Below are positions 47,339 through 56,350 of a stretch of DNA of 64,000 bases, one piece after another; within the stretch, counting starts at the first letter, position 1; every line of letters starts with the position of its first letter. The notes beneath the pieces are model-generated. The model did no database searches, had not been told where the DNA came from, and was given only the letters and a program-made list of their open reading frames with translations. Source of the DNA: Xanthomonas bromi (GTDB lineage Bacteria; Pseudomonadota; Gammaproteobacteria; Xanthomonadales; Xanthomonadaceae); assembly GCF_900092025.1 (NCBI RefSeq), contig NZ_FLTX01000020.1, positions 1 to 64,000 of the forward strand. The letters run 5' to 3'. The translations under genes and the position numbers were made by a program.

Positions 47339-48412
47339 TTAAAGCGTGTCGAGCAACTTGCGGATCGGCGCCGGCAAGCCCAGCGTCCCGAGATCGGCGC
47401 GGGCGACCCAACGCAGGTCGTCATTGTCGCGCACCGCCGCGCGCAGTGCGACCTTGCGCAAGCGCAACGGCTGCAGATGCAGGCGGTAATGGCTGAAGCT
47501 GTGCACGACCGGCGCCATCTCGTCGGCGCGCTCGTAGTCGCCATCCAGATGCGTGGCGAACCAGTCGCGCATGCCGTTGTCGGTCTCGGCCTGCGGCAGC
47601 GTCCACAACGAGGCCCAGATGCCGGTGGGCGGGCGGCGCTGCAGCAGGATCTCGCCGTGTGCGTTTTCCAGCAGCAGGGCGGTCGCTTCGCGCTCGGGCA
47701 GGACCTTGCCCGGTTTGGGTGTGGGCAACGCCTCCACCAGACCCTCGCTGCGGGCAACGCAGGCATCCTGCAACGGGCACAACACGCAGGCCGGTTTGGC
47801 GCGCGTGCACAGCGTGGCGCCGAAATCCATCTGCGCCTGCGTGTAGTCGGCCAGGCGGCCGTCGGGTACATGTGCCACATGCGTCGTCGCCAGCTGCCAT
47901 AACTGCTTTTCGACGACCGGCAGGCCGGGGTAACCGGCAACGCCATGGAAGCGCGTCATGACGCGTTTGACGTTGCCATCCATGATGGGAAAACGGTCGT
48001 TCCATGCCTGGCTCAGGATCGCGCCGGCGGTGCTGCGGCCGATGCCGGGTAGCGCGAGCAAGGCATCGAAGTCGCGTGGCAGCTCGCCCGCATGCAGGGC
48101 GACGCACTGTTTGGCAGCGGCATGCAGGTTGCGCGCCCGTGCGTAGTAGCCCAGTCCTGCCCAGTGGGCCATGACCGTGTCGTTGTCGGCTGCCGCCAGG
48201 TCGGCAAGTGCCGGGAAACGTGCGACGAATTTCTGGAAGTACGGAATGACCACCGCAACCTGGGTCTGCTGCAGCATGATTTCCGACAGCCAGACACGAT
48301 ACGGCGCGCGTGGATGTTGCCAGGGCAGATCGTGACGCCCGTGGCCGTCGAACCAGTGCAGCAATGGAGCGACGAAAGCGTCAGCGGATGAAGCGGCGAG
48401 ATCTGCGGGCAT
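47339..48412 (-). CDS. mutY: Adenine DNA glycosylase
   Basis: Removes adenine mispaired with 8-oxoguanine. 357 residues from ATG at 48412 (MPADLAASSADAF). The catalytic Glu is in LSEIMLQQTQV near residue 45, the HhH motif is LPGIGRSTAGAIL with Asp in MDGNVKRV, and the 4Fe-4S cluster Cys have the C-x6-C-x2-C-x5-C spacing in CTRAKPACVLCPLQDAC. A C-terminal NUDIX-like domain (about 235-357) recognises 8-oxoG. A longer open frame to 48508 has no domain content. Confidence 0.96.
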   Translation of the reverse strand: MPADLAASSADAFVAPLLHWFDGHGRHDLPWQHPRAPYRVWLSEIMLQQTQVAVVIPYFQKFVARFPALADLAAADNDTVMAHWAGLGYYARARNLHAAAKQCVALHAGELPRDFDALLALPGIGRSTAGAILSQAWNDRFPIMDGNVKRVMTRFHGVAGYPGLPVVEKQLWQLATTHVAHVPDGRLADYTQAQMDFGATLCTRAKPACVLCPLQDACVARSEGLVEALPTPKPGKVLPEREATALLLENAHGEILLQRRPPTGIWASLWTLPQAETDNGMRDWFATHLDGDYERADEMAPVVHSFSHYRLHLQPLRLRKVALRAAVRDNDDLRWVARADLGTLGLPAPIRKLLDTL

Positions 48413-48474
48413 GAGGTCTGCTGGCGGTGAAGAAGGGCGGTGCTGGACACAAGCGCAGTGTTGCGGTGGTGACC

Positions 48475-48615
48475 TCAGTGCAGTGGAAATGCCATGCCGA
48501 CCAGGCACTGCTTGCAGAAGAAGCCTTCATCGCCAGGCCAATGCGGCGTCTGAGGTGCGTAGTAGTAAGACACCGCAGCATCGCCGCACTGCGTTGCGCG
48601 CAGCGCAGCGGGCAT
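48475..48615 (-). CDS. Possible 46-residue Cys-containing protein
   Basis: Short frame MPAALRATQCGDAAVS, then YYYAPQTPHWPG, ending FFCKQCLVGMAFPLH. Codon choice is typical (TTC, AAG, CTG, GGC). The C-x2-C pair plus Cys10 may be a small metal site. It lies alone between mutY and ftsY. There is no recognised family and no obvious ribosome site, so it may be chance. Confidence 0.35.
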   Translation of the reverse strand: MPAALRATQCGDAAVSYYYAPQTPHWPGDEGFFCKQCLVGMAFPLH

Positions 48616-48739
48616 GGGGCGCGCAAACTCCAGGACGCGTTTGGCACGCGATCAGCCGTGCGACACCTGCTGCACCGTGCAGCCGGCCTGCACCGCGCTT
48701 GCATCCAGCGGCTGCAAGGTGCGGGCTGGCGTCGGCCAC

Positions 48740-50395
48740 TCAGCTGCCCAATGCGTCCGGCAGCAAGGCGTCGACGAAAGCGACCGGGTCGAACACGCGC
48801 AGATCTTCCGGGCGTTCGCCGATGCCGGCAAACCGGATCGGAATATTGAATTCGCGCGCCAATGCGAACACCACGCCACCCTTGGCGGTGCCATCGAGCT
48901 TGGTCACGACCAGACCGGTGACGCCGACTGCCGCATGGAACTGACGCAACTGCGAGATGGCGTTCTGGCCGGTGGTGCCGTCGATCACCATCAACACTTC
49001 GTGCGGCGCGGCGGCGTCGATCTTGCCGAGCACACGGCGGATCTTGCCCAGCTCGTTCATCAGGCCGGTCTGGGTGTGCAGGCGGCCGGCGGTGTCGGCG
49101 ATCAACACATCCGTACCGCGCGCCTTGGCGGCCTGCAGCGCGTCGAACGCCACCGAGGCGGCATCGGCATTCTGCCCCTGCGCGATCACGGCCACGCCGT
49201 TGCGGTCGCCCCAGGCCTGCAGCTGTGCCACCGCAGCGGCGCGGAAGGTGTCGCCGGCGGCCAGCATCAGGCTGTTGCCGTCGTCCTTGAAGCGCTTGGC
49301 CAGCTTGCCGATGGTGGTGGTCTTGCCGACGCCGTTGACGCCGACGGTGAGTACCACGAACGGTTTGACCGAGCGGTCGATGACCAGCGGTTTGGACACC
49401 GGCTGCAGCAACGCGATGAGATCGGCACGCAGGGCCTTGAACATGGCCTGTGCGTCGATGAATTCGCGCGACTTCATGCGCTTGCGCAGGCCTTCGATCA
49501 GCGCGGTGGTGGCGCCAATGCCGACGTCGGCGGTGATCAATGCGGTTTCGATTTCATCCAGCAGGTCGTCGTCGAGCTTGGGATTGCGCGAAAACAGGCC
49601 GCCGAAGCTGCGTGCGAAGGTGCTGTTGCGCAGCCGCTCGCGCCAGCCGGGCTTGCCTGCCGGCGCAGCCGGTAGCGCGTCGTACTGGCCGACGATGCCA
49701 GCGCTGTCCTGCGCGCTCGGCAGAGGCGCACTGACGATAGCGGGCACGGTGACCGTCGGCGCGGCGCTTGCCGGGGCAGCGCTGTCTGGAGCTGCCCCGG
49801 CCGGTGCAGCGACCGATGCAGGCGGTGCGTCTGGCGGCGCGACGACCGGCGGTGCGACCACGGCAGGAGCCGCGCTCTGCGATGGCATGAGCGGCTGTGC
49901 GGGCGCCGGGGCTGACGGTGTTGGCGTAGTCTGCGGCTGCGCCACGACCGGCGTCACCACCCCGGTGCCCGGTGTGCCTGGCGCGCTGGCGGGAATCGGG
50001 TCGGGCAGCGCCTGCAACGCCGTTGGCGCTGACGCTGCCGGGGTGGCAGGTGCGCTGGGGACGGCCGCAATACTCTGCGCTTGGCCGGTGCGTGCAGCGC
50101 TCTCCTGCGCAAGCTGCTCGGCTGGCGTGGCGGCAGTGGGCGGCGGTGTCGGCGCAGCGACCGGTGCGGGCGCCGCAGGTTCGGTGCGCGCCGGAGCAGG
50201 CGTGATTGGGGCGACAATCGGTGCTGCCGCGGTGTCTATCCCTGGCTCGGCCGTGGGCATCGTCTCGACCGGCGATGCCGGGGTGGCGGCAGACGGCGCG
50301 GTGGGAAATGCGGCTGCCAGTTCTTCCAGGCTGTAACGCGAAGTGCGCGAGCTGTCGGGCGTGGTTGGCTTGTTGCGGCGAAAAAAGCTGGCCAT
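48740..50395 (-). CDS. ftsY: Signal recognition particle receptor FtsY
   Basis: 551 residues from ATG at 50395 (MASFFRRNKPTTPDSS). Residues about 45-240 form a very Ala/Pro/Val-rich linker of low complexity, longer than usual. The NG GTPase domain follows: TVGVNGVGKTTTIGKLA (G1, near residue 345), DTFRAAA, DTAGRLHTQ (G3) and TKLDGTAKGG (G4). FtsY docks the SRP-ribosome complex at the inner membrane. An upstream in-frame extension to 50518 has no family support. Confidence 0.95.
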   Translation of the reverse strand: MASFFRRNKPTTPDSSRTSRYSLEELAAAFPTAPSAATPASPVETMPTAEPGIDTAAAPIVAPITPAPARTEPAAPAPVAAPTPPPTAATPAEQLAQESAARTGQAQSIAAVPSAPATPAASAPTALQALPDPIPASAPGTPGTGVVTPVVAQPQTTPTPSAPAPAQPLMPSQSAAPAVVAPPVVAPPDAPPASVAAPAGAAPDSAAPASAAPTVTVPAIVSAPLPSAQDSAGIVGQYDALPAAPAGKPGWRERLRNSTFARSFGGLFSRNPKLDDDLLDEIETALITADVGIGATTALIEGLRKRMKSREFIDAQAMFKALRADLIALLQPVSKPLVIDRSVKPFVVLTVGVNGVGKTTTIGKLAKRFKDDGNSLMLAAGDTFRAAAVAQLQAWGDRNGVAVIAQGQNADAASVAFDALQAAKARGTDVLIADTAGRLHTQTGLMNELGKIRRVLGKIDAAAPHEVLMVIDGTTGQNAISQLRQFHAAVGVTGLVVTKLDGTAKGGVVFALAREFNIPIRFAGIGERPEDLRVFDPVAFVDALLPDALGS

Positions 50396-50550
50396 TGGCA
50401 ACGCAGTAGGGGAAACCCGAAATTCTATCATCCGGCCCCTTCGCTGCCTTGACGCGACCTTCAGCGCAGCGCGTCGAGCGAGCGCATCGCATGGCCCGCC
50501 GCGCCACGTGCATCGCAACGTGTCAGGGCGTGCCGATGCCCGATAAATCC

Positions 50551-50564
50551 TGCCGAATTCGGCA
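50551..50564. repeat. Perfect 14-bp palindrome
   Basis: TGCCGAATTCGGCA between the AraC-type regulator and ftsY, followed on the plus strand by TTTTC. On the minus strand it could help end the regulator transcript. Short, so low weight. Confidence 0.35.
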
Positions 50565-50600
50565 TTTTCAGCAGCGATGTGTCAGCGCGAAATTCTGTGC

Positions 50601-51329
50601 TTATAACTGCCCTTTGAGCGCTCGGTAATCGCGTGGCGTCATGCCGACGGTGGCCTTGAACTGGCGCGCAAAGGCGCTCTGGTCGGCAAAGCCGCAGCGT
50701 TGCCCGATGCTGGCGATGCTGTCGTCACCGTACAGCAGCCGCATCGCCGATTCGATGCGCAACTTGGTCAGCAATTGCTGTGGGGTGACCTGGAACACGC
50801 GACGGAAATGCCGTTCCAACTGCGCCACCGACAGCCCGGCCAGGTCGGCCAGGCTCTGCACGCGCAGGTTGTCGCCGAAGTTGGCCTGCATGTGTTCCAT
50901 CACCTGGCTCAGGCGTTCGTAAGCGGAGTGACGGCTGTCGGGCTGGCCCAGATCGCGCGAGATGCCAACCACGCCGATCACCTCATTTGCCTCGCACAGC
51001 GGGCGTTTGAAGGTCAGGCACCAGCCGGGCAGGCGGTTGGGATACAGATGCACTTCGAGCTGGTTGTCGATGAGCTCGCCACATAGCACGCGGCGGTCCT
51101 GCATCATGTAACTGCCGCCAAGCGGCAATGGGAAGACCTCCAGCGGCGAGCGGCCGATGATCTCGCTGCGCAGCTTGCGCCCCAGCCGGCGCACCAGGGT
51201 CAGGTTGCAATGGGTGTAGCGGCCTTCGCTGTCCTTGATGAAGAACACCACGTCCGGCAGCGCATCGAACAGCGTCTGCATTTCCAGGGCGGGCAGGTTG
51301 AGGTCCATCAGGGTCATGGTAGCGGTCAC
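50601..51329 (-). CDS. PAS-AraC family regulator of hydroxyproline genes
   Basis: 242 residues. An N-terminal PAS domain (about 12-125, LFDALPDVVFFIKDSEGRYT and VVGISRDL) is joined to a C-terminal AraC-type double HTH (about 140-242), with LADLAGLSVAQLERHF, PQQLLTKLRI and IGQRCGFADQSAFARQF. It is divergent from the epimerase gene, with a 148-base intergenic region containing an inverted repeat. Divergent placement suggests it controls the hydroxyproline operon. Confidence 0.9.
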   Translation of the reverse strand: MTATMTLMDLNLPALEMQTLFDALPDVVFFIKDSEGRYTHCNLTLVRRLGRKLRSEIIGRSPLEVFPLPLGGSYMMQDRRVLCGELIDNQLEVHLYPNRLPGWCLTFKRPLCEANEVIGVVGISRDLGQPDSRHSAYERLSQVMEHMQANFGDNLRVQSLADLAGLSVAQLERHFRRVFQVTPQQLLTKLRIESAMRLLYGDDSIASIGQRCGFADQSAFARQFKATVGMTPRDYRALKGQL

Positions 51330-51397
51330 GATTAGACGGTTGCACGACGGTGCAGCCCAGCAATGATCCTAGCTTAAACGCGCGGCTGTGATTCGGG

Positions 51398-51426
51398 TTG
51401 ACGATTGTGCGGATTTCCGCATTTTC
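51398..51426 (+). promoter_or_regulatory. Candidate promoter and operator of the Hyp operon
   Basis: TTGACG (51398-51403), a 17-base spacer and ATTTTC (51421-51426). The spacer holds an inverted repeat TGCGGA-TT-TCCGCA (51408-51421). It lies about 50 bases before the epimerase ATG. An operator between -35 and -10 would suit control by the divergent AraC-type protein, though AraC sites are often direct repeats. Confidence 0.45.
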
Positions 51427-51477
51427 ACTTCGCATTGGACGCTAGTCGTGCGCAGGCCGGCAGTGGGAGCATGCGAC

Positions 51478-52416
51478 ATGCACACCATCGACGTCATCGA
51501 CTCCCATACGGCCGGCGAGCCGACCCGCGTCGTCCTGTCCGGTTTTCCCGAGCTGGGCGATGGCGACCTGGCGCACTGCCGCGAGCGCTTTCGCAGCGAG
51601 TTCGACCACTGGCGCAGCGCCATCGCCTGCGAACCGCGTGGGTCGGACACCATGGTGGGCGCCCTGTTGCTGCCAGCGCGCGACCCGAGCGCCTGTACCG
51701 GGGTGATCTTCTTCAATAACGTCGGCTACCTGGGCATGTGCGGGCACGGCACCATCGGGGTGGTACGTACGCTGGCCGAGCTGGGGCGCATCGCGCCGGG
51801 CCAGCACCGTATCGAGACTCCGGTCGGCACCGTGGGTGTGGCGCTGGCCGACGACGGCACGGTGTCGATCGACAACGTCGAGAGTTATCGCGCCGCTGCC
51901 GGCGTGGAAGTGGACGTGCCGGGCTATGGACGAGTGCGCGGCGATGTGGCCTGGGGCGGCAATTGGTTCTTCATCACCGAGCAAGCGCCGTGTGCGCTGG
52001 ATCTGGCGCATCAGCGCGAGCTGACGGCCTACACCGAGGCGATCCGGCTGGCCCTGGAAGCGGCGGGTATCACCGGCGAGGCCGGTGGCGAGATCGACCA
52101 TATCGAAGTCAATGGCGCTGCGCCCGACGGTAGCGGCGTGGCGCGCAATTTCGTGCTGTGCCCTGGGCTGGCCTACGACCGCTCGCCGTGCGGCACCGGC
52201 ACCAGCGCCAAGCTGGCCTGCCTGGCGGCCGACGGCAAGCTGGCTGAAGGCGAGCGCTGGGTGCAGCAAGGCATCCTGGGCAGCGCCTTCGAGGGCAGTT
52301 ATCGGCTGAGCGGGCGCGGCATTGCACCGCGCATCAGCGGGCAGGCGTCTATCACGGCGCGCTCGCAACTGGTGATCGACCCGGCCGATCCGTTCGCCTG
52401 GGGCATCGTGGCCTGA
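51478..52416 (+). CDS. 4-hydroxyproline 2-epimerase
   Basis: Converts trans-4-hydroxy-L-proline to the cis-D form. 312 residues from ATG at 51478 ([17 protein letters not shown]); the frame is open further upstream but that part is intergenic. Proline-racemase family with both catalytic thiols: Cys88 in MCGHGT and Cys238 in SPCGTGTSA. Having two Cys distinguishes epimerase from the dehydratases that carry a Thr. The stop overlaps the next ATG by one base. It is the first step of the pathway. Confidence 0.95.
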   Translation: MHTIDVIDSHTAGEPTRVVLSGFPELGDGDLAHCRERFRSEFDHWRSAIACEPRGSDTMVGALLLPARDPSACTGVIFFNNVGYLGMCGHGTIGVVRTLAELGRIAPGQHRIETPVGTVGVALADDGTVSIDNVESYRAAAGVEVDVPGYGRVRGDVAWGGNWFFITEQAPCALDLAHQRELTAYTEAIRLALEAAGITGEAGGEIDHIEVNGAAPDGSGVARNFVLCPGLAYDRSPCGTGTSAKLACLAADGKLAEGERWVQQGILGSAFEGSYRLSGRGIAPRISGQASITARSQLVIDPADPFAWGIVA

Positions 52417-53687
52417 TGGAATCCCAGCGGCCCGCGCCGATGGTTGCGTCGGCCACGCCGTCGGCCGCTGCGATGCCTGCGGCGATGGCCAGGACATCTG
52501 CACCGATGCCCGCGTCGGCATCGGCGCCTGGATTGGCTGCCGCATCCAAATCCGTAGTGTCCGCTCCCTCTGCGCGGCGCAGTTACGACCTGATCGTGAT
52601 CGGCGCCGGCATCGTCGGCGCGGCCTGTGCCGAAGCCGCGGCGGGCGAGGGCCTACGCGTGGCGATCGTCGAGCCGGGGCCGATCGGCGGCGGCTCCACC
52701 GCAGCGGCGATGGGACATCTGGTCGCGATGGACGACGACCCGGCCGAGCTGGCGTTATCGGCGTATTCGCTGCGGCTGTGGGAGCGCTTCGCCACGCTGA
52801 GCGAAGCCGAATTCAGCCGCTGCGGCACGCTGTGGGTGGCCCGCGACGCGCGCGAGCTGGCGGCGGTGCCGGCCAAGATCGCGCGGTTGGCCGCTGCCGG
52901 TCTGCATGCCGACGCGATCGATGCACCGCAACTGTACGCGCTGGAACCACAGCTGATGCCCGGGCTGGCTGGTGGCATGCGCGTGCCCGATGAAGCGGTG
53001 GTGTATCCGCCGCGGGTGGCACGGCACCTGGTGAGCCTGGCCTGCAAGTCTGGCGCGCGTCTGTTTGCAGGCCGCCGCGTGGCGCAGCTGCAGGAACAGG
53101 CGGTGCGTCTGGACGATGGGCAGGTGCTCTCGGGGCCGGTGCTGGTGGCCAGCGGTGTGGCGTTGCCGCAGTTGCTGCCCGAACTGGCATTGCGCCCGCG
53201 CAAGGGCCACTTGGTCATCACCGACCGGCATCCGGGGTTGATCCGGCATCAGTTGCTGGAACTGGGCTATGCGGATTCGGCACATGGGGCCGAGGACACC
53301 AGCGTGGCCTTCAATGTACAGCCGCGGCCAACCGGGCAGATTCTGATCGGCTCGTCGCGGCAGTTCGGCGAGCACGACCGCGTATCGTCGCTTCCGGTGC
53401 TGCAGCAGATGTTGCAGCGCGCGTTCGCGTACCTGCCGGTGCTGCGCGAGCTGCAGGCCATTCGCGTGTGGACAGGCCTGCGTCCAACCACGCCGGACGG
53501 GCGCCCGTATCTGGGGGCGGTGCCGGGCCGGCGCGATGTATGGGTGGCGGCAGGGCACGAGGGGCTGGGTGTCACCACGGCGCTGGGGAGCGCACGGGTG
53601 ATCGTGGATAGCCTGCTCGGGCGCACCCCGGCCATCGATCCGACGCCGTACGCCCCGGCGCGTGCCGTGCAAGGTGCGCCCGCATGA
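52416..53687 (+). CDS. FAD-dependent D-hydroxyproline dehydrogenase subunit
   Basis: DAO-family flavoprotein of 423 residues. The FAD Rossmann motif YDLIVIGAGIVGAACAEAAA starts near residue 57, unusually late: about 55 Ala/Ser/Pro/Met-rich residues precede it. The C-terminal GLRPTTPDGRPYLGAV and WVAAGHEGLGVT are typical. With the two genes that follow it should form the three-part dehydrogenase that oxidises cis-4-hydroxy-D-proline. An internal start at a later Met could remove the odd N-terminus; the stated start has the one-base overlap with the epimerase. Confidence 0.9.
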   Translation: MESQRPAPMVASATPSAAAMPAAMARTSAPMPASASAPGLAAASKSVVSAPSARRSYDLIVIGAGIVGAACAEAAAGEGLRVAIVEPGPIGGGSTAAAMGHLVAMDDDPAELALSAYSLRLWERFATLSEAEFSRCGTLWVARDARELAAVPAKIARLAAAGLHADAIDAPQLYALEPQLMPGLAGGMRVPDEAVVYPPRVARHLVSLACKSGARLFAGRRVAQLQEQAVRLDDGQVLSGPVLVASGVALPQLLPELALRPRKGHLVITDRHPGLIRHQLLELGYADSAHGAEDTSVAFNVQPRPTGQILIGSSRQFGEHDRVSSLPVLQQMLQRAFAYLPVLRELQAIRVWTGLRPTTPDGRPYLGAVPGRRDVWVAAGHEGLGVTTALGSARVIVDSLLGRTPAIDPTPYAPARAVQGAPA

Positions 53688-53929
53688 GCGCGACGGTGCG
53701 TCTGCACGTAGATGCGCAGGTGGTCGAGGTGTCGGCCGGCGCCAGCGTAGCGGCGGCCGTGGCGCAGGCCACGCTGCAGTTCCGGCAGTCGAGCAGCGGG
53801 CAGGCGCGCGCGCCGTTGTGCGGGATGGGGGTGTGTTTCGAATGTCGCGTGCGCATCGATGGCATCGGACAGCAACGCGCATGCCTGGTGGACGCGCGCG
53901 ATGGCATGCAGGTGCGCACCGATGGCTGA
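53684..53929 (+). CDS. 2Fe-2S subunit of D-hydroxyproline dehydrogenase
   Basis: 81-residue ferredoxin-like protein. Cluster Cys lie in LCGMGVCFECRVRI and a fourth in QRACLV, the plant-type C-x4-C-x2-C...C pattern. It overlaps the previous stop by four bases and the next start by eight. A small 2Fe-2S protein between two flavoproteins is the known layout of hetero-oligomeric D-Hyp dehydrogenases. Confidence 0.93.
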   Translation: MSATVRLHVDAQVVEVSAGASVAAAVAQATLQFRQSSSGQARAPLCGMGVCFECRVRIDGIGQQRACLVDARDGMQVRTDG

Positions 53930-55235
53930 GCGTGTGCTGCATTTCGATGTGTTGGTGATCGGCGCCGGCCCGGCCGGGCTGGCGGCGGCGCAGGCCGCGG
54001 CCAGTCAGGGCGTGCGGGTGGGCGTGGTGGACATGCAGCCGCGTGCCGGCGGGCAGGTGTGGCGCAGCGATGTGCAACACGGTGCGCCGGCCGATGCGCG
54101 CGCACTGCTGCAGCAGGTGGCGGGTCATGCAGCGATCACCGTGCTGACACGCACGCAGATTCTGCTGGCGCAACCGGGCTGGCTCCTGGCCGATGGCCCG
54201 GACGGCACGCTGCAGCTGCATTACGCCGCGTTGGTGCTGGCCACCGGCGCGCGCGAATTGCTGCTGCCCTTCCCGGGATGGACCTTGCCTGGCGTCACCG
54301 GTGCCGGCGCGGCGCAGGCATTGGCCAAACAAGGCTGGCCGCTGGTTGGCAAGCGCGTGCTGGTGGCCGGCAGTGGCCCGTTGTTGCTGGCCAGTGCGGC
54401 GACGTTGCAACGGCATGGCGCGCGGGTGCTCGGCATCCACGAACAAACCTCGCCGGCCGCGTTGCGCCAGTTCGCGCTGCAACTGTGGCGCTGGCCGGGC
54501 AAGGCCGCACAAGCCGTGGCGTTGCGCCTGCAGTTGCATGCAGTGGCGTATCGCGCCGGCAGTATGGTGATTGCCGCGCATGGCGACACGCAGCTGCGCG
54601 AAGTCGAACTCGAAGGACCCACCGGCCGCACGCGGATTGCCTGCGATCAACTGGCGGTGGGCTATGGCCTGGTGCCCAACACCGAGCTTGCGCAATTGCT
54701 GGGTTGCCAGTTGCAGGCATACGGTGCGCACCAGCAGGTGAAGGTGGATGCGCTGTTGCGCACCAGCGTTACCCAGATATTTGCCGCCGGCGAAGCCTGC
54801 GGCATCGGCGGGCGTGATTGCGCCCTGATCGAAGGTGCCATGGCCGGGCATATGGCCGCCGATGCGCCGGACGCGGCGCTGCGCCTGCACCCACGGCGTC
54901 ACGCCGCACGTGCGTTTGCCGCGCTGCTGCTGCAGCACTTTGCGCTAGATCCACGCATCCGCACGCTGGCGCAGCCGGACACGCTGATCTGCCGCTGCGA
55001 AGACGTACCGCTGGGCGCACTGGACAACTTCAGCGATGCACGCGACGCCAAGCTCGTGTCGCGCTGCGGCATGGGCGCCTGTCAGGGCCGCATCTGCGGC
55101 ACTGCGCTGACCGAGTTGGGCCGTTGCCCGCCCGATCTTTCCACAGACGCCGGCCGCCGGCCGCCGTTGTTCCCGGTCCGCCTCGCGGCGCTGGCCGACT
55201 CGTTCACTTCCGACTCGCAAGGGAATCATCCATGA
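53922..55235 (+). CDS. FAD/NAD subunit of D-hydroxyproline dehydrogenase
   Basis: 437 residues from ATG at 53922 (MAERVLHFDVLVIGAG). FAD motif GAGPAGLAAAQAAASQG near residue 13, a second nucleotide-binding motif VLVAGSGPLLLAS near 148, and a C-terminal 2Fe-2S motif of the BFD type: CRCEDV, then CGMGACQGRICG. It resembles the alpha subunit of hetero-oligomeric amine dehydrogenases and would pass electrons on to a quinone or other acceptor. Its stop overlaps the next ATG by four bases. Confidence 0.92.
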   Translation: MAERVLHFDVLVIGAGPAGLAAAQAAASQGVRVGVVDMQPRAGGQVWRSDVQHGAPADARALLQQVAGHAAITVLTRTQILLAQPGWLLADGPDGTLQLHYAALVLATGARELLLPFPGWTLPGVTGAGAAQALAKQGWPLVGKRVLVAGSGPLLLASAATLQRHGARVLGIHEQTSPAALRQFALQLWRWPGKAAQAVALRLQLHAVAYRAGSMVIAAHGDTQLREVELEGPTGRTRIACDQLAVGYGLVPNTELAQLLGCQLQAYGAHQQVKVDALLRTSVTQIFAAGEACGIGGRDCALIEGAMAGHMAADAPDAALRLHPRRHAARAFAALLLQHFALDPRIRTLAQPDTLICRCEDVPLGALDNFSDARDAKLVSRCGMGACQGRICGTALTELGRCPPDLSTDAGRRPPLFPVRLAALADSFTSDSQGNHP

Positions 55236-56140
55236 GTATTGCTGCGTTCTGGCACGGCGTGTTGCCGGCCATCACCACCCCGTTCACCGCCAACGGCGAG
55301 ATCGACCACGACTTCCTCGGCAAGCACGCCAATCAGCTGGTGGATGCCGGTTGCACCGCGATCGTGCCGCTGGGTTCGTTGGGCGAAGCGGCCACCTTGA
55401 GCGTGGAAGACAAGCTGGCGGTCCTGCGCACCCTGGTCACCGCCTTGAACGGTCGCGTGCCGGTGGTGCCGGGCATCGCCAGCCTGGCGACCGGCGAAGC
55501 GGTCGCGCTGGCCAAGGCGGCAAAGGACATCGGTTGCGGCGGCTTGATGGTGCTGCCGCCCTACGTGTATTCCACCGACTGGCGCGAAATGGGCGCGCAT
55601 GTGCGCGCGGTGATCGCCGCAACCGATCTGCCGGTGATCCTGTACAACAACCCGGTGGCCTACAAGACCGATTTCGGCCCGGCGCAGATCGCCGAGCTGG
55701 CCGCCGAATTCCCGAACCTGCAGGCAGTGAAGGAATCCTCCGGCGATGTGCGCCGCTTCGCCGCGCTGCAGGAATTGCTGGGGGAGCGCCTGGCGCTGCT
55801 GGTGGGCATGGACGACGCCATCGTCGAGGGCCTGAGCATGGGCGCCAAGGGCTGGATCGCCGGCCTGGTCAATGCCTACCCGAAAGAATCGGTGCGCCTG
55901 TTCGAACTGGCGCGCGACGGCGGCTACCCGGCGGCCAAGGAGCTGTATAACTGGTTCCTGCCGCTGCTGCGCCTGGATACCGTGCCCACCTTCGTGCAGC
56001 TGATCAAACTGGTGCAGGCGAAGGTGGGCATGGGCAGCGAGCAGGTGCGTGCGCCGCGGCTGGTCGTGGCCGGAGCCGAGCGCGATGCCGCGTTGAAGGT
56101 GATCGACCATGCCATCGCCACCGCGCCCAAGCTGTCTTGA
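55232..56140 (+). CDS. 1-pyrroline-4-hydroxy-2-carboxylate deaminase
   Basis: 302 residues, dihydrodipicolinate-synthase/NAL family TIM barrel. It has PLGSLGEAATLS near residue 48, YNNPVAY with the family Tyr near 133, and the Schiff-base Lys in LQAVKESSGD near residue 162. In the hydroxyproline pathway this enzyme makes 2-oxoglutarate semialdehyde and ammonia. The operon, not the barrel alone, supports this call over a true DapA. The ATG at 55232 overlaps the previous stop by four bases. Confidence 0.9.
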   Translation: MSIAAFWHGVLPAITTPFTANGEIDHDFLGKHANQLVDAGCTAIVPLGSLGEAATLSVEDKLAVLRTLVTALNGRVPVVPGIASLATGEAVALAKAAKDIGCGGLMVLPPYVYSTDWREMGAHVRAVIAATDLPVILYNNPVAYKTDFGPAQIAELAAEFPNLQAVKESSGDVRRFAALQELLGERLALLVGMDDAIVEGLSMGAKGWIAGLVNAYPKESVRLFELARDGGYPAAKELYNWFLPLLRLDTVPTFVQLIKLVQAKVGMGSEQVRAPRLVVAGAERDAALKVIDHAIATAPKLS

Positions 56141-56350
56141 TGGCGCAATGACGCTGCCATCGCACGCTGCGCCTGCGGATGAGCGCAGCCTGCGGTGTGC
56201 GCGAATTCGCACCACGCGCCGTGCCTGCGCGTGGTGCGTTGCGTTGGCCGCTGTGGATGTGGCATCCAATGCTGCATCCTTATCGTTTTTTTGGTCGGCC
56301 GCTGGCGCACAGCGCGCAGGCACTGCATCCCTTTCACCGAAGGTGCCGTA

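Noticed and set aside
55232..56140. dapA (lysine pathway) for the DHDPS-family gene
   Set aside because: The gene is coupled inside a hydroxyproline operon, which fits the deaminase of that pathway better.
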